From assembly GCF_008831285.2 (NCBI RefSeq), contig NC_045144.1, forward strand, positions 8,004,341 to 8,068,340: 64,000 nt of DNA. The letters are read 5' to 3'. This DNA is from Nymphaea colorata. Its lineage: Eukaryota > Streptophyta > Magnoliopsida > Nymphaeales > Nymphaeaceae. The translations under genes and the position numbers were made by a program. The notes under the pieces are model-generated. The model had not been told where the DNA came from. It saw only the letters and a program-made list of their open reading frames with translations, and searched no databases. How positions within the stretch are numbered: the stretch's first letter is position 1; each line of letters starts with the position of its first letter. Shown here piece after piece: positions 34,719 to 49,000 of the stretch.

Positions 34719-36508
34719 CGCTATTTTTTCCTCGTTCATTAAAAAAAAAAATCGTTATGGCGGTTTAATATGTAACAAGCTTTTTCTAAGGAACTGTTGG
34801 TTTATAGCCAAGGTTTTATGATATAAACGAAAAAAAAATGAGCGAAAGTGTGGTCAGCTTTTAGAATTTAAGGCAAACAAAGAAGAGAGAGAACTGGAGA
34901 CTGTTTAGAAAATAGTGAGCATTTGGCAACAGTTTGCCCATGCGTTCATTGTAAAAAGAAGTGTACGGACCCCCGTTTTCTCGGCAAAATATTTCTTCAA
35001 ACCTTCAATCAACAGAGTTACATGGTTCACTACTTCAGCACTGCAGTGGGCACTCACAGGGTCGGTGTCCTTTCTACATTGAAAAGAGGAAGGCCAACCA
35101 TCTTTTGGAAAACTAGATCTATAAACTAATTGGTTACCAGATACAAGTTGGCAAGGAAATGACTACCACAGAAGATCAAAGATCACCAAGTAGAAGAAAT
35201 GAGACTATATATATTCTATAAAATGTTGCTTAAACGACAAATGATGTAGCTTGAGGGATGAACCGCAAGCATGACAAATTATGCTTTGAGGGTTACAATG
35301 TCCTGTCTGGCTGTCTCTTTTCGCTTTTGGTAACGTCATGTTGAGTCAGATCTGAGATTGGACCCATAAAATAACATGTTGTCTTCTAATTGTATTCAGG
35401 TTACTCAGGTTTCTTGGTAGCTGCACTAGGGGGTTTGATGCAATGGGTAGGGCTTTGATTGTCACAAAAACAGTCAAATTTCAAATTGCATGGGCACCAC
35501 CTTCTGCGCAAGTCTAAGAAGGTACAAGCCTTGAGGGTGGAGGTACAAACAAAAGGTTATATGCAATCCACACTGCGGCTAAATCTTGCATTTCAGATGC
35601 AGTTTCTTTTTGTTAGAAGAACAAAAAAATATAAGAAAAGAAGGATCTTGGTCGTTTGAGGTGTGGTGGGTGGTGGGTCATATTCAGATGTACTAATAAT
35701 CTGGATCCCACCTTGGTTTCTAATCTGGTTTCTAATAGATTTATAAGTTTAATCGTTACTTTCAGCTGGATCCACTTTCAACTCTAAATTAAATTCTAAT
35801 GACACCATAATTTTAACATATTGTTATGTTGAGTTCCAATTGTTCTGGCATGATTTACCACCAACATAGAAATTTATGCTAAAAACTTCCACCTTAGGGC
35901 TTGGACAACTTCCACCTTGAATCTTGCATTGCTTTGTTTCTGCTTTCTTTTTTTTTTGGTCCAAATGAGTGTGAAGACTGAAGAGAAACTTAGAATTGAA
36001 CCCTTTGGAAGCAGCAGCAATAAAGCCTTTTAGGTCATACACCTTAGCCCCAAGTTGTACACCTCTAGCTTTGGCCTTGGTAACGTGAACCTTGAGTGGC
36101 AGGTAAACAGCCGCACCTGACTGCACTATGTCAAGGCAGTGAAACACATTGCCGTAACAATAAGATCATTTGATCATGAGCTAGAAATAAAGTGAACAAG
36201 ACGGAACCTCTCAGAGTTCATACATCAAAGAAAACAATAAGTAGAGTACAAAACAGTTCGAGATGTCCGAAAAACTCAGGCTGTTTCACAAGCCGAATGA
36301 AACTTTTACGTAGAGAAAAAGATACAGAAGATGACACATACAATTCAAACCAAAATTTAGAAGGGGCATGCAATACAACATCTTCTCTTTTGTGCCCGTA
36401 AGGGCTTCCTTCTCCAAAAATGCTCGACCATCATGAAGCCTCACGTTTTATGGCCAAGGAGGACTTCCAAAGAAAAAGAATAAAGAAATAGACAGTACTA
36501 TTACTGCA
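32062..36508. other. Intergenic with small repeats, no gene
   Basis: No coding feature is supported. Contents: a Stowaway-like element starting at 32504 (ta|gggatgttaat) with no clean right end; two nested short duplications at 33669-33860, including gatatatcgtacgtttatcc twice; a (GT)n(GA)n microsatellite at about 34672-34720; and a poly-A run at about 33934-33951. A 107-codon minus-strand frame at 35824-36147 has no recognisable family. The last few hundred bases probably include the invertase 3' UTR. Confidence 0.5.
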
Positions 36509-39500
36509 CTACGAAAAAAATGGATGAATATGTGCTGAGTCCATCTGCCAAATGTTGAGACTGGTAGTGGTGATAGGAACAGATGCATTGTTGAAGAGGA
36601 AGACACGAGCTGCCCCATAGATGGCCTCTGTTGGGTACACTCTAGATGTTATGGACATTCTACCACCTTGGGCAAAGCTTTCAATTATTGAGTGATCAAC
36701 CTGCAAGTAGACAATTTTTACAGCCGATTAGATCTTCAAATTTCCTGTATCTTCCAGGTCTCACAGATTCTACCTTGTTGTTTTCCCAATCTTTTTGCAG
36801 TAAAAATATGATATTTAGAAATTACTGACGACATATGGTCATATGTGTCTCGCATTGGACGCCCAGGGGATACGTAATCTCAATGGGCACAAACAGGGCG
36901 CTACTAGGCCTACAATGGCGCTTAAGTGCTGGGCACGTGTGACAACCTGGAAAGCAATTATGGATCTTCATGATCCGAATTTTTGGCAACGAATGCAAGA
37001 GAGGAAAAAATGAAACTCAGTGATAATTGAAACGAAAATTATGGAAAAAAACTCCTCAAGCGGGTTGTCTACAATCACTAAGATTTCAACTTCTAAAGCT
37101 GTGCACACTCTGGCTATCCTTCATTCTTCAAAGAACTATCTTAGCATCTATATTATTCAAAGATCAGTAGTCTTAAGGATGGTGGTAGTTTAAGGATTTA
37201 AAATCTTCACACCTTGCTAGGTCCAACCTGTTTCACATCTACATCTCTGGATAAAAAATGAGAGGACTTTTGTCCCATGACGACTGGGTTTTCATGCCTG
37301 TCGGACATGAATTCCACATCAATGCGTCCAACCTGTCATAAAGGAATTCCAAATAGGTTCTCTCTCCGCAGCATGTGCTGCATTTTCTGGTTGCCAACTA
37401 CCTGAATTTTAGTGGCGCTCACTTGTTCCAGATACTTCAACTCAGATGAGTGGAAGTTGTTCACTTGGAGAGGCAGCAAACAATAATGCATAAAATTCGG
37501 AGTTGCTAGACGGTTTCATATTAATAATGTTATTGCATCTTTCAGAAGCAACATGACACTAGACGACATGGGCATCTACTTCATATGCTATTCCCTGAGA
37601 TATACTGCCAATCAACAATGTTAACAATCAACAAAATTTACTCACCAGTATCCGAATCGATAATTTCTCCCCAGAGAGTACAGGCACAGTATTTCCATAT
37701 GTATACCCAACAAGATCCGTTGCTTTTGACGACCTGCCCCCATTGAAAAAAGTATGGTGATCAGGCAAGGAAATTAATGGTCAAAGAAGGACAGTGGCGT
37801 ATATGCTGCGATTGAAGTAAGGGATTGCTTCTTCTGCATTTCAGAAGCCGCTGATTCCAGTGAAATTAAGTAAAATACCTATAATCTGAATTTTAAATGA
37901 GTTTTGTTTGTCCCATGTTGGACCTTTTTTAATTCTATTAGCTTCAGTAATCCGCAAAACACATGACCAGACTTACCTGGAGTCATCATGGCAGAAGTAA
38001 GTCCTGAAGTCACCAGTGGAAGCTTTGGCGACATAGAAGAAAACAGCAGTTTGTTCAACTAGGTTATCATCTGCAAAGATTAGCAGCCCAAATGGACCAA
38101 GAATGCCACGATCGGCAGCGCCACCGCTCGTGGTGCAGTTGTAGGTTACATCAGCTTCTGTAATGTTCTCTGAATAAGGAAATTCCATCTCAATGTTGAT
38201 GTCCAACTGTTGGGCACAAAAGAATCAATCACATGTACTCTCCTTGAATATACCAAGAATCATTAAAAAGATGGAGGAAAAGGGTACCTGAGTTGCAGGA
38301 GTGATGTTCAATGGTAGGACAGATCCTGCCGCAACAGTGATGTTCTCAAAAGAGAACTCTGTCCTTCTAAGTCTTTTCACCTCTTCCACCGGCCATTGTA
38401 TCAAATTGCTGTTTGTCTTCAGGTCGAGGTAGACAACTCTCGGTATAGTCTGGATTGATTAAAAGAAACAAGTTTCATCATCACAAACAAGAAAGAGGCT
38501 ATGGATTACCAAATACGTGTTGTCATTTTATACTTAAAATTTAAAATTTAAAGTGAACATAAACCTGGAACGACATATACCTCGTTCTCACTTATTCAAC
38601 TAAATACACTCACAACGCGTCAACTATCCATCCTTGAGTATATGAGTGTGCACATGGGTGACTATATATAAACGAGTGAATTATATACAGAAGCAGTTGG
38701 CCCACTTCAACTCAATCCGGATTAGTAGTTATAGGATGGATTATATTACCTGTAACGAAGCCCAACCCTTCTCCAGATCGGTTTCCTCGCTATCCGTCTC
38801 ACTAATCCAGCCCCACAAGATCCTTCTGCCCTTGTACTGGTCGTAGAACGTCTTTGAGGCGTAGTATTTGCCGTAATCGTAGCGCATCCCGATCCCCACA
38901 TCCATCTCCAAGTCGTCCGGCGTCCACGTCTGGTTTGCCTCGTCGTAGGACCCCAGCGCATAGAAGTCCTTCTTCAGGTCGTCCAGGCTAGCCTTCAGCA
39001 CGTACTTGACGTCTGTCTCATTGCTCGACGTATCGAGCCCCACCGTGCTCGTGGTCGAGACTGGGTAGAAGTCGATGCACTCCCACATGCCCGTCTCCGG
39101 CACCGAATGCAGCACCCCCTCCATCAACTCGTAATTGTAGAAGTCTGTAGTTTTGTAGACCAATGCAATGCCGGTCGTATTGACCTTCGACCCGATGGTC
39201 AAGTACCAGGCCTTACCATCCTTGGCGAACCAGGCAGTGGTCGGGTCGCGGAAATCATCGTAGAGGATGCCTCTAGGGGGTAGCAACACTGGGTTGGCCT
39301 CGTACTTGACCCAGTCGCGGAGGAGTGGGTCCGATAAGTTTGCCGGCACAGCAACATTCTGGACCTGAACTGATTCATTCGTCGAGCCGGTGTAGATCAT
39401 CACTATGCGGCCGTCCGGCAATAGGGTCGCGGAGCCGGTCCAGACTCCATTGATGTCATACCACTGGTCGGGAACCATGGCTAGGTCCAGGTACAGCCAG

Positions 39501-40515
39501 TGGATCAAGTCCTTGGACACGGCATGGCCCCATGTGATGTTCCCCCACACAGCAGAGTCAGGGTTGTACTGGTAGAACAGATGGTACCAGCCCATATAAA
39601 ACAGTGGCCCTACAGATCAAAGTTCATCCATGAATTGAGGAGATACAAAACTTTTTAGCACCACATCACAATAATTAATGAGCATGTCCTTTTCCCCTTT
39701 ATTATTTCCCTGTCCCTTCTTTTCCAGATGATTACGAGTTTTGGATTAGCTTCAAAGATCAAAGACCCACGGTCGAATTGCGGCTTGTAGCTTTCTATGT
39801 TGAAATCTGAAACTGATTGTGTTTGCTAAATGCGACTCAGACCATGCCAATTGCAGTTATGACTCTCAGCATAGCGGTTGATTGTTCGAGGTTCTTTGGG
39901 AACAAGAGAAAGACCGGGGAAGAAAGTAGATGAGGTTTTGATTCTCTGAATCGATTGCTTACCATTGGGATCTAATGTCGTCCGGAAATGCCAACAACGA
40001 GCACAGACCGCCAGCCAATGAAGAAGCAACCCCAAGCAAAGCAGGAAAAATGGAAACTAGAATCAAATCGAGAAAAAAAAAAGTGAGAAAGAAATGGAGG
40101 AGGTAAAGAGGGGCAGAAATATCAAGGTACCGTTCATCCAGTTCTTCTCAGGCTGGAAATGGTAGCTGGTGCGTTGCCAGGCGAGCATGGCGTTCGTCCA
40201 GGTAAAGGACGGAGACGGCCATATGAGCGAGGCCTTCTCCGAAACTCCCTCTGGCTTCCCTCTCGACACCGGCCAGAATGCCAATGGCTCGGGGCGATCG
40301 TCCTTCTTCTCCAAGACCAGTGGCTGCCTTGATGATTGGATCTTACAGATGACGAGAAGACCAGAGAGGCCGACGACTGCGAGTAACACAGAGGCAAGGA
40401 CCTGGATGGGTCTGCGTTGAGGAGAGCTGACTGTCGGGCGGCGATCCGCTAGTAGAGGAGTGTAAGGGTGTGGGTTTTCCTGACCGAGACCGTTCAGTGG
40501 CTGAATTTCCGCCAT
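36509..40515 (-). CDS. Vacuolar acid invertase (beta-fructofuranosidase, GH32)
   Basis: Seven exons on the minus strand: 40515-40131, 39971-39963 (9 nt), 39609-38750, 38449-38288, 38206-37977, 37733-37646 and 36700-36509. They sum to 1926 nt, 641 residues plus stop, normal for the family. It hydrolyses sucrose to glucose and fructose in the vacuole. The N-terminus has a dileucine-like PLL (20-22) and one membrane segment (about 37-59), then [11 protein letters not shown], the vacuolar-type propeptide mark. Catalytic residues: nucleophile Asp129 in NDPNG, stabiliser Asp253 in FRDP, acid/base Glu308 in WECIDF. The residue after WEC is Ile, not the Pro of cell-wall enzymes; vacuolar enzymes usually have Val. 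Several N-glycosylation sequons (NIT, NES, NLS, NTT) are present. The mini-exon encodes the centre of DPNG, as in most plant invertases. The gene looks intact. Confidence 0.96.
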
Positions 40516-42196
40516 TGGATCCGGCGGAGGAGGCTAGGAAACTGGCGAGGGTGATCTGCAACTCGACACCTGCGCAGAATTTAGAGGCAGATCACAAATA
40601 AGCTACTTCCTCATCCGTAATTTAGCGTTAATTTATAAGTTTAAATTCATGTTAACATATTCTCGAAATAACAAATATCTGGAATTAAAAAAGGCCGTTA
40701 ACTAGGGGTTAAATGACCTTGAGTGAGTTTTATAGCTCAATTTATGGGAGCTGCCACTTTTTGGAATAAATCAAAAGACTGGCATGTTTCATTTTTTTCT
40801 CTTGTAAAATAATGGAAAAGGAAAGTTGAATAAAATTTATAAAGTAATCGAGTTTTCTTCTTGTTACTCGGCCAATCATTTAGGTTTTAAATTTTGTTGG
40901 TCATTTACCTTTACAACTTTTGAAAAACAAAGAAAAAAAAATATGATTTAGTTCTTATATTTTTTCTCGCTTTTCTCTCATCCATTCATCTATTTCAACG
41001 AAATTCTGACTATCAATCATCATTCCATATATATATATATATGTGTGTGTGTGTGTTGAGTAGAAATTTTTTCTTCTATATATATATTGTAAAATATGTG
41101 CTCCTTCTTCTTGTAGCCACTACTAAATCATTACAAGAGCTGCAACTGGTAAGGCATTCAGCTAAAGCTATGAAACCAAACCTCTTATTTAGGAGACTGG
41201 TCCTGACATGGCAAAGGAAGAAAAATATTTAAACCTTCCCTAAAATTTTTATGACTAAATCCAAAGCTAATAAAAACTACTAATAAAATGTGACCAAAGA
41301 AAATTGCTAACATGGGTCTGCAGACACCTCAAACAGGCGGAAGTCTTTTTCTTTTTTCTCTGCGATGTTGCGCATTCACCATTCAGATTTTCACATTTTA
41401 GGAAAAACAATGAACTAAAAAATTCAGTCCCATTCTCGAACTAATTTTACCTAATACGTCAAACACTCTTCAAATTTTTATGAAAATGTTTCTTTAAAAT
41501 GAGCTGCTTAATTTTCAAATTTTTTGTATATGTAAAAAAATAAATGCAGTATCATTTTTTCACAAAATGAATGAAAGGCAAATCTGATAAAGCAGGAGAT
41601 GAGTCCGTTCTCTTTCTATGATGTGGAGAGCTTGCGATGATGTTAAGTTGCTCACGAGTGGGAAAAGAAAAACAGATGTTCAATGCATTCAAGGGAAACG
41701 GGTGAAATTTTTTCCGTTCCTGAAGACCAATTCCGCCATTGAAAGAGAGAAGAAGCCGAATCGAATCGAATCGACTAACAGGTACATCTTCTTAGATCAA
41801 CCCCACAAAACCTTGCTTTTTGAGAAATAACATATGATCTAATGACGAACGACAGAAGAAGACGGGGAAGCAAAGAGGGGAAACGCATTTACCTCTTCCT
41901 CAGCAACGTGATCCCACAGATTCGAAATTGCGAGGAAATGCGGAAGACACCTGCAAAGAGGAAGGGCAAAGCCGATCAACAACTTTGTGGGCGACCCTTT
42001 TGGGCGTCAGAGAATGAGTGAGAACGAGAGAGGGATACGCAGCCACAAAAAAACGTTTTCTGAGTGCAAATAACTTAGCAAAAAGATCGTTGTTCGAAGG
42101 AAACAAGTTGAAGAAATTCCTTTTTCGTAGGAAACGCAGACACAAAATCTTCGTGTCTGTTCCCCATTCTTGGCAAACGAACCAGAGTAAGCGACC

Positions 42197-42233
<37 letters not shown>

Positions 42234-43666
42234 GGGTCTGGGGTTCCATACCTTGCGACTTGGGGGGAAGGAGTGAAGGAGACCAACGCCCTTTTATAAT
42301 TTCTGGTTCGACAACCGTTTCCGTTATTTCAATAACTTGACCATTCGCTACGCACTTGATCAAAAGAATGTTGTATATATATATATATATATAACTTACT
42401 TACCTCAAGAACAAAATCCAGACTTTTTAAACTTTGTAAAAAATGATTTTAAACAAAATGTGTTGCATTTGTAAATACTAATTCAACATAAAACATGTTT
42501 TAATTCATGCTGTTTCAAAAAAAAAAACATTTTTTTCTTCCATCAGACATTTATGTTAAACTAAAAAAATGACTGATTTAGTATATGATTTTTACTAAAA
42601 CATTATTATGTTTATATTGTTTGATTATGTAAAAAATACTTTAACAATTAATTTCTAGTGGTCTGGTATTTGACCCTTACCTAATGGCGTATGTATAAGC
42701 GACAGGTAAATATGGGACTATTTAGATAAGGGACAAAAACCTGATCTCTTACATTTGTGTTAAAAGATTCTGAACAAAATGTGAACCCCCTAATATTTTT
42801 ACAAGCACTAAGCTAATACAAATTATATCTTAGTTCAAGTTATTTTTATAAAAAAAAAATTGATCTTCCTATGATCAAAATTTTGATGTCATAAAAGCCC
42901 CATTTATTTTACAAAATATTATTAAAGTAAAAAAAATAACTAACTTAATATATGTTTCTCTCCAAATTACTCTTAAGGTCATATCTATATTGTTAGATTG
43001 CAAAAAAAAGGCTTTAATAATTAGTTTTAACGAGTCTAGTTTTTGTCTGTTACATAAACAGTTTGGTTTTCATCAACTTTCTTTCATATATATATATATA
43101 TATACATATTTGAAGTCAGCTAGCTACATCTATAGCCATATGGTTATTTTTATTTTATATTGTTAAAAGCTGAAAATGCATCTAGATAAAAACCATGGTC
43201 AAGCAACTACCATTATAGATGCACTTTTTTCTCACTGTTTTTAACAATACAAAGTAGTAGAAACTTTTTCTTTTATATATTGTTAAACAGTGTGCTCCTT
43301 GTTGTTGTGGCCCTAGTAAATAAATCATTAGAGGAGATGCGAGCAGGTCATATGGCTGCATGATTAATAAAAAGAAAAATAAGTTTTGCTTATTTAATTT
43401 AACGTTAAAATCCACGTGAGCCAACATGTGAAACCAAGATAAGAAGGTCTGTACAACATAAAAAAATTGAGGCCCCAATTATGTCACAAGGTTGTAAGTA
43501 CGCCTGCAAACACTTCATTTTTGAAAGTATATGTACAAATATATACATTATATATATAAATATAATAATCCAAAAAAATTCCTGAAAATACAAAAATAGA
43601 GGAAAATATATAAAAGCATGTTCTCTTTTGTAACGGAGACTTGCCCCAGACCCAGCCACGTTAACC

Positions 43667-43705
<39 letters not shown>

Positions 43706-44503
43706 GAAAGACCCAGTTTTATAGAAAACTGGTTTCGCCAGAGGCCTCTGGAAATGAGGCAAATGGGTTCTGTGCTGGTAAGCATGTGCATGTCCAGTTC
43801 ATCGTTCGAATTGGTTTTAGCAAAACATCAAAAGAAGTTCGTCGGAAATGCGTTCAATCATGTTCCTGCCAAAAGTTTGAATTCTTCAAAAAAAATTATA
43901 TTCTTTGTTGGAGAACAGGTAAATACAGATGATTTTGTTAAAAAATATGTGAAAATTAAGTTAATGGCACTGAAGATGTTCTCCATATATTACTGCGATT
44001 TAGTTTTGTAGTGGATCTTAGATCCGAGGCTGATTTAAGTAAGATTACTTTTATGTGACACTGATTTGAAATCCATGAATCTCACATTCGCGCTACATTT
44101 AAAAAAAAATATGGATTTAAGGTCCGAGGGAGAGGGTGTCGGACTTTAGATCCAGAAATGGTGATTAGAAAACACCCCAGATCTCAATCTGCGGCTATAA
44201 AACACTGCATGGATGTAATTTTTTTATTTGGAAACCTGGGAATCAACTATAATATATGTTTGTCCAATCATCCAAACTTTTCTTAGTCTATGGAATAATG
44301 TTTATGTATGGACAAAAGCTTAATCCAGTATTTTCTTGGCGCACATATGAAATAATAATATCATTAAAAGAGAAATTTTTGTAGGCATGTGGCAAATCTT
44401 AGCTTGCTCTTAAAATAAAAATAAAAAGTGTCAAAAAATATGAAAAAGCGGTTTCATGTGAAGGGTACTATTAATAACTATTGTGGATCACCGATGCCTT
44501 CAC

Positions 44504-44541
<38 letters not shown>

Positions 44542-45059
44542 GGTAGATCGAGAAATCTCATAGGGAATGGCACAGTACTGATTGGATCACTGTCTTCTTC
44601 TTCCCAATGCCTTCCTTCAACGATCCACAGGAATGACGAGGCCATGTGATTAGAAGTTTTTTTTTTCTTTTAATAGGAAACTTACGTCTACCTACCTTGT
44701 ATGAATGACAAAACATTTATAATTTAAATTGTTACAACATATGATATACTTTTTAACTTGAGTGTTATGACCGTCTCAAAGTAGGTCTAGTTGGGGCAAG
44801 TTTAATTGAGGCTAACTGAAAATCTGTCCGAAAAAGATTTGGTTGATGAAAGATGTAGCTTTCTGAAGCTGGTTACATGGACACTTCTGAACACCTAGAT
44901 ATAAGTGTGTAATGACCAATAGTGAAAAAAGAGATTTTTAAAAGGGTGAAAAAGAAAAGATGAAAATATAAAAAGTCCTAAATGTATATATCTTTATAAA
45001 AAAATTATAAAATGTTTCAACCCCCTTCTTTTTTTCACGAGTGTATATCACCTGCTTTC

Positions 45060-45405
45060 GGTGCTTTATGGTGCAGTAGAAGTCTTGCTTTAACTTGCAT
45101 GTCAATGGTCCCTTCATTTGCAGCATAAGTAAATTGATGCCTAAGTATTCGAAACAGAGGGTGGCTGTTTATCAGCTCTCACTCGGATCATTTGTGCCGA
45201 ACCCCTTGAAGATAGGTGGGTCCCACTTGGAAAAGAAAAACAAGTGGTGCAGCACGTGTCGTGCCTTAGCTTGCATGTCAATGGCCCCTTCATTTGCAAC
45301 ACAAAGAAATTGATGGCCACCTGTCAGTCACCGCCCGATCGTTGCGCCAACCCCCTGGGGAAGAGGTAGGTCCCACTTGAAAAAAAGAAAAGAAGTGGTG
45401 CGGCT
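45060..45405. repeat. Diverged tandem repeat, about 170 bp x 2
   Basis: The order 'cttgcatgtcaatgg(t/c)ccc', 'cttcatttgca', 'aaattgatg', 'gtgggtcccactt' or 'gtaggtcccactt' and 'agtggtgc' appears twice, at about 45090-45250 and 45269-45402. The copies have many substitutions. No coding role. Confidence 0.75.
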
Positions 45406-45784
45406 TAAGGTTTTTTTTTATGATTCGTCAAGGTTGGATTCGAATCCGTTATCAATAAGAGCCAAATCTAAAGGGCAAGAACTGGATGGTTTGAGTTGTG
45501 GGACCCATCCAAAATCTATATTGGGTCCAAAACATATAAATGGATACAGATTCAAATACAAAAGAAATAGGCGTCCAAGGTCCAAAGTCCAAATTATGTC
45601 AAATATGGGATGGTGGATCCAAATTTGAAATGTCTACAAGTGAAGTGAGACGCTCCAAGAGCCAGTGTGTTTTCTATGTTAATGTAGACTGTAGAAGCCA
45701 CCATTAAGGAGGCATGCTCATCATGTCAAGATGTTAACAGGACACGCGAGAAAATGTGCAAGTAAGGCCGTTATGCCTTCCTTT

Positions 45785-46083
45785 TAAGGTTGGGCATTGG
45801 GTCGGGCCGTCGTCAGGTACCCGGTGCTCGGCCCGACTCAGGCCTTGGGCCTGAGAAAAAAGGACCCGGGTTGGCCCTATCGGCCCGGCTTGGGTGAGCC
45901 CGATAATTGGTTTTTTAAATATTTATAATATTTTATTACAATTAATTAGATTTATATATTATTTTATATTAAAAATAGATTTTAAAATTTAATCAGGCCG
46001 GCACGCTCGGGCTCGAGTTTTCCAAGTCGGGCCGGCCCGGGCCTGACTTGTTATCAGTCGGACCAGCGTGATGCCCAGGCCTA
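45785..46083. mobile_element. GGCCCG-rich hAT-like MITE
   Basis: The ends are taaggttgggcattgggtcg and, inverted, taggcctgggcatcacgctg, matching the TIRs at 29631-30508. The AT-rich centre (45905-45985) is flanked by CGGGCC/GGCCCG runs. The flanking 8-mers (cttccttt / cttacact) match at only 5 of 8 positions, so any target duplication has decayed. Confidence 0.65.
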
Positions 46084-49000
46084 CTTACACTGAGTTTGGA
46101 CTGCCAACAAGGGCTTCGTCCCAGCCCGAGCCCAACTTTGTTAAGTTTTGGACCAGTCCAGCTCGGCCCAGTGTCCAGCATTTTGAGCTGCGCGTCCAAT
46201 TCTGGTAGATAGAGCAAGGTTTCAAACCTCCAAAACAAGTCAAATGCCGGTAGAGCATCAAGCTCCAATTAAATTTGTTGTTGGTGCTGTAGATCCAAGG
46301 TCGCACCTGCAACGTAAAAGGAGAGTTTGAGTTGCGTGCGTGGTTGGTGCATGCAACAATCATACGTCTAAAAAAAAAATGGGGCATTTTTTTAAATTAT
46401 AAAAAAAGAAGTGTCCTTTTCTATTTTTTATTTTTTAATTTTCTTTTTTGTTTGTACAAAAAAAAATCTTTTTTGAATGGCTTTGAATTTTAGACACGGA
46501 GAACCTGCAAAGGATTGGACTGTCCCATTAGCCTTATGTTTTATTTGTGCTCAATTTAAAAATTTTAAGTTTGATTTATTCAGAGTTTAAAATCAATTCT
46601 CAAGAGTACAGAAAATCAACCATTCCTTAAAAAGTTGAAGCTTTCACCCGACCCTTTATGTCTATAAAATATAATGTCTGCTTTTGATGTCTCGAAATAA
46701 TGCCTATTATGAACCAAGTTTGTGCCATTTTCGCATCTAACCCTGCATTCTATGTCACTATAATAATGTCATGCACATGAGAGAACAATGAAGGTTGCCG
46801 TGTAATTGAATTCACGTGTTTAAATGTTAAAGTTCTATCTCTCTCTCTCTATCTCATGCACACACACATCGTTGACGGCCGATATTGGATAATTTTTTCC
46901 AACTTGAGCTCATGAATGAGGTGGGGAAGTCCAACCTTATATGCCCGAAAAGAATATTATTGAAATTTGATGTGTGAATGTGATTTTATAATCTCTTGCT
47001 TTTGAAGAATTTGAAACGTTGATCTTGGTTTTCTTATAGAATTTGATATATATAACTGAATGCTGACTCTGTCTTATATTGATGGATGGTTTAGAGAAAA
47101 ACAAGAAGAAAAAGGTGATGGTCACATTCGTTATCTAGTATGGGTTCACACCTTTTTATTTTTATTTTTCTCTCAGCGCTCCATCTGTTTGAGATGAATG
47201 ACCCTGACTAGATGGTTGGGTGACTTTGAATAGCCAACCTCATTATTCACACACATATATATAAAGTAAGAGAGAGAGAGGCCGATAGGAACAAGGAGAG
47301 AGAGAGACAAGAGAAACAGAGAGATTGCCATCTTCATTAAGCAGTCCACAAGGAGTGAATGAGAGAGAGAGGGAGAGGGGCATGCCAAGGAAGAGTGCCA
47401 TGAAGGGAGAGCACCATCAAGAGAGAGGAGAGAGAAGAGGTTTGTTGTTCCATAAAAGATGTCGATTCTCGCTGTCTACGACTGCATTTAAATACATGCG
47501 CATGCACACACACACATAAGAGAGAAAAAGGGGGGTGCACAAAACCAAAGAATATGATCTCAGTTGAGGCGTTGCATGAACACATCCTGTTCGTGGGGCT
47601 TGTTAGTTTCTCACCTCAAGAACATTGAATATTATTATGGTCATTTCGTTACAACTCTCATGATAATAGTTTGCCTAAGCAATAAATACTATACGAAGAT
47701 CTCTAAATCATTTAATGCTGAGTACTTGGAGTTGTTTCTTTTGAAAGAGAGGTACAAATTAAAGAAAGTAAATTTGTTACATAATACTTCTTTGAGGTGG
47801 GAGGGGCTCCCATATGACGGGATGAATACAATTTTTGAAATTTTTTTACGAGGGTGCCTATTTTTCAAAAGTTTTATTGGGGGCAAACTCACATTGAATC
47901 ATAACGGCTGACTTCTATTTTTTACTCTTATCTCTTGGTAATATTTGTATAAAACTACATCGTAATTTTTGAAAAAATTAATGGGTACATTTTAATTTTT
48001 CAAAATGTGAGGGTGAGGGAGGAGGAGATATGGCCCCTACTGCTCCCCTAGCTCCGCTGTGGTCTACAGTCATTTCTTCTGCCTGGTGAGTACTAAACCT
48101 CCTAATAAATTGAAGATCATAAGCAATGTCTAGAAAGGCACTTTATCATCTTTCTTTGAATGAAGAACTTTAGAAATGACAATAGATTGGATTCAAATGA
48201 ATGTAATTATTACCATATTAAATCATGTGAATATTGATTAATTTAATTGGGAATGTAGTTGAGATGCAAACATAGAAATAGTCCTAAGAATTTTCCCACA
48301 TCGAATTCAATTCAGGTGAGCGATCCTCCCACCCAAGCCAATTTCATTTGAGACTGGCTCGAGAACAGCTTTATTAGTTAGTTTTTAGGATCATGGGCAG
48401 CCTGAGGATAAGTTTAGGTTTCTTCGGGTTTTGCTCTAATGTTTACTTACTTAGAGGAAACTGCTTTTAGCCTAAAACTTCTAAACCCAAAATGTTATTA
48501 TACATGAAAGATATTGGTTTTAACACCAACTTTGCTACAGCTAAATCTCTAGAATTTTAGAATCAAAATGCTCACTTTTTTAAAAAATAAAAATAGAGTT
48601 ATCAAACAAATGAGGTATTTTGTTTGCTAAATTAAAAAAATTAAAACCTTAAATTTTGAGAGAAATTATAATTCTACAATTTCTATTCTTAGAACCAAAA
48701 TTTCATATCATCAAACACTCACTAATGGATTGCCAGCTTCTTGCCAATAGGGGATGGAGATCTGGATCTCGGTCTAACTGTGGGTGGGGAATGGTTGTTC
48801 CCAATCAGGCTCTTCACCAAATTCACCGAGTTTCGACGAGTCTCTGACTGGACAGATCCCCAAACACGCCCCTGAACGCGTTGGAACGAGGAGGGGAAGA
48901 AGGAGTTGGCTGCTTCTGGACAGAAGGAGGAGGCTTGCGGAATCTTAACTCAGTGGAAGGTAGCAGACGCACAAGAAATTGGGTAATCTCAATCCTGTGG

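Noticed and set aside
35824..36147. 107-codon minus-strand frame just downstream of the invertase gene
   Set aside because: No recognisable family, Lys-run from a poly-A/T tract, and no start context or splice partners. Left as unassigned sequence.
41900..42363. Open frames around the GA/CT run
   Set aside because: They run through simple repeats (SLSLSLS, RERERER), with no conserved motif.
47325..47585. GA-rich frames near 47.4 kb
   Set aside because: Simple-sequence translation (ERERERG, SLSLSH). No gene support.
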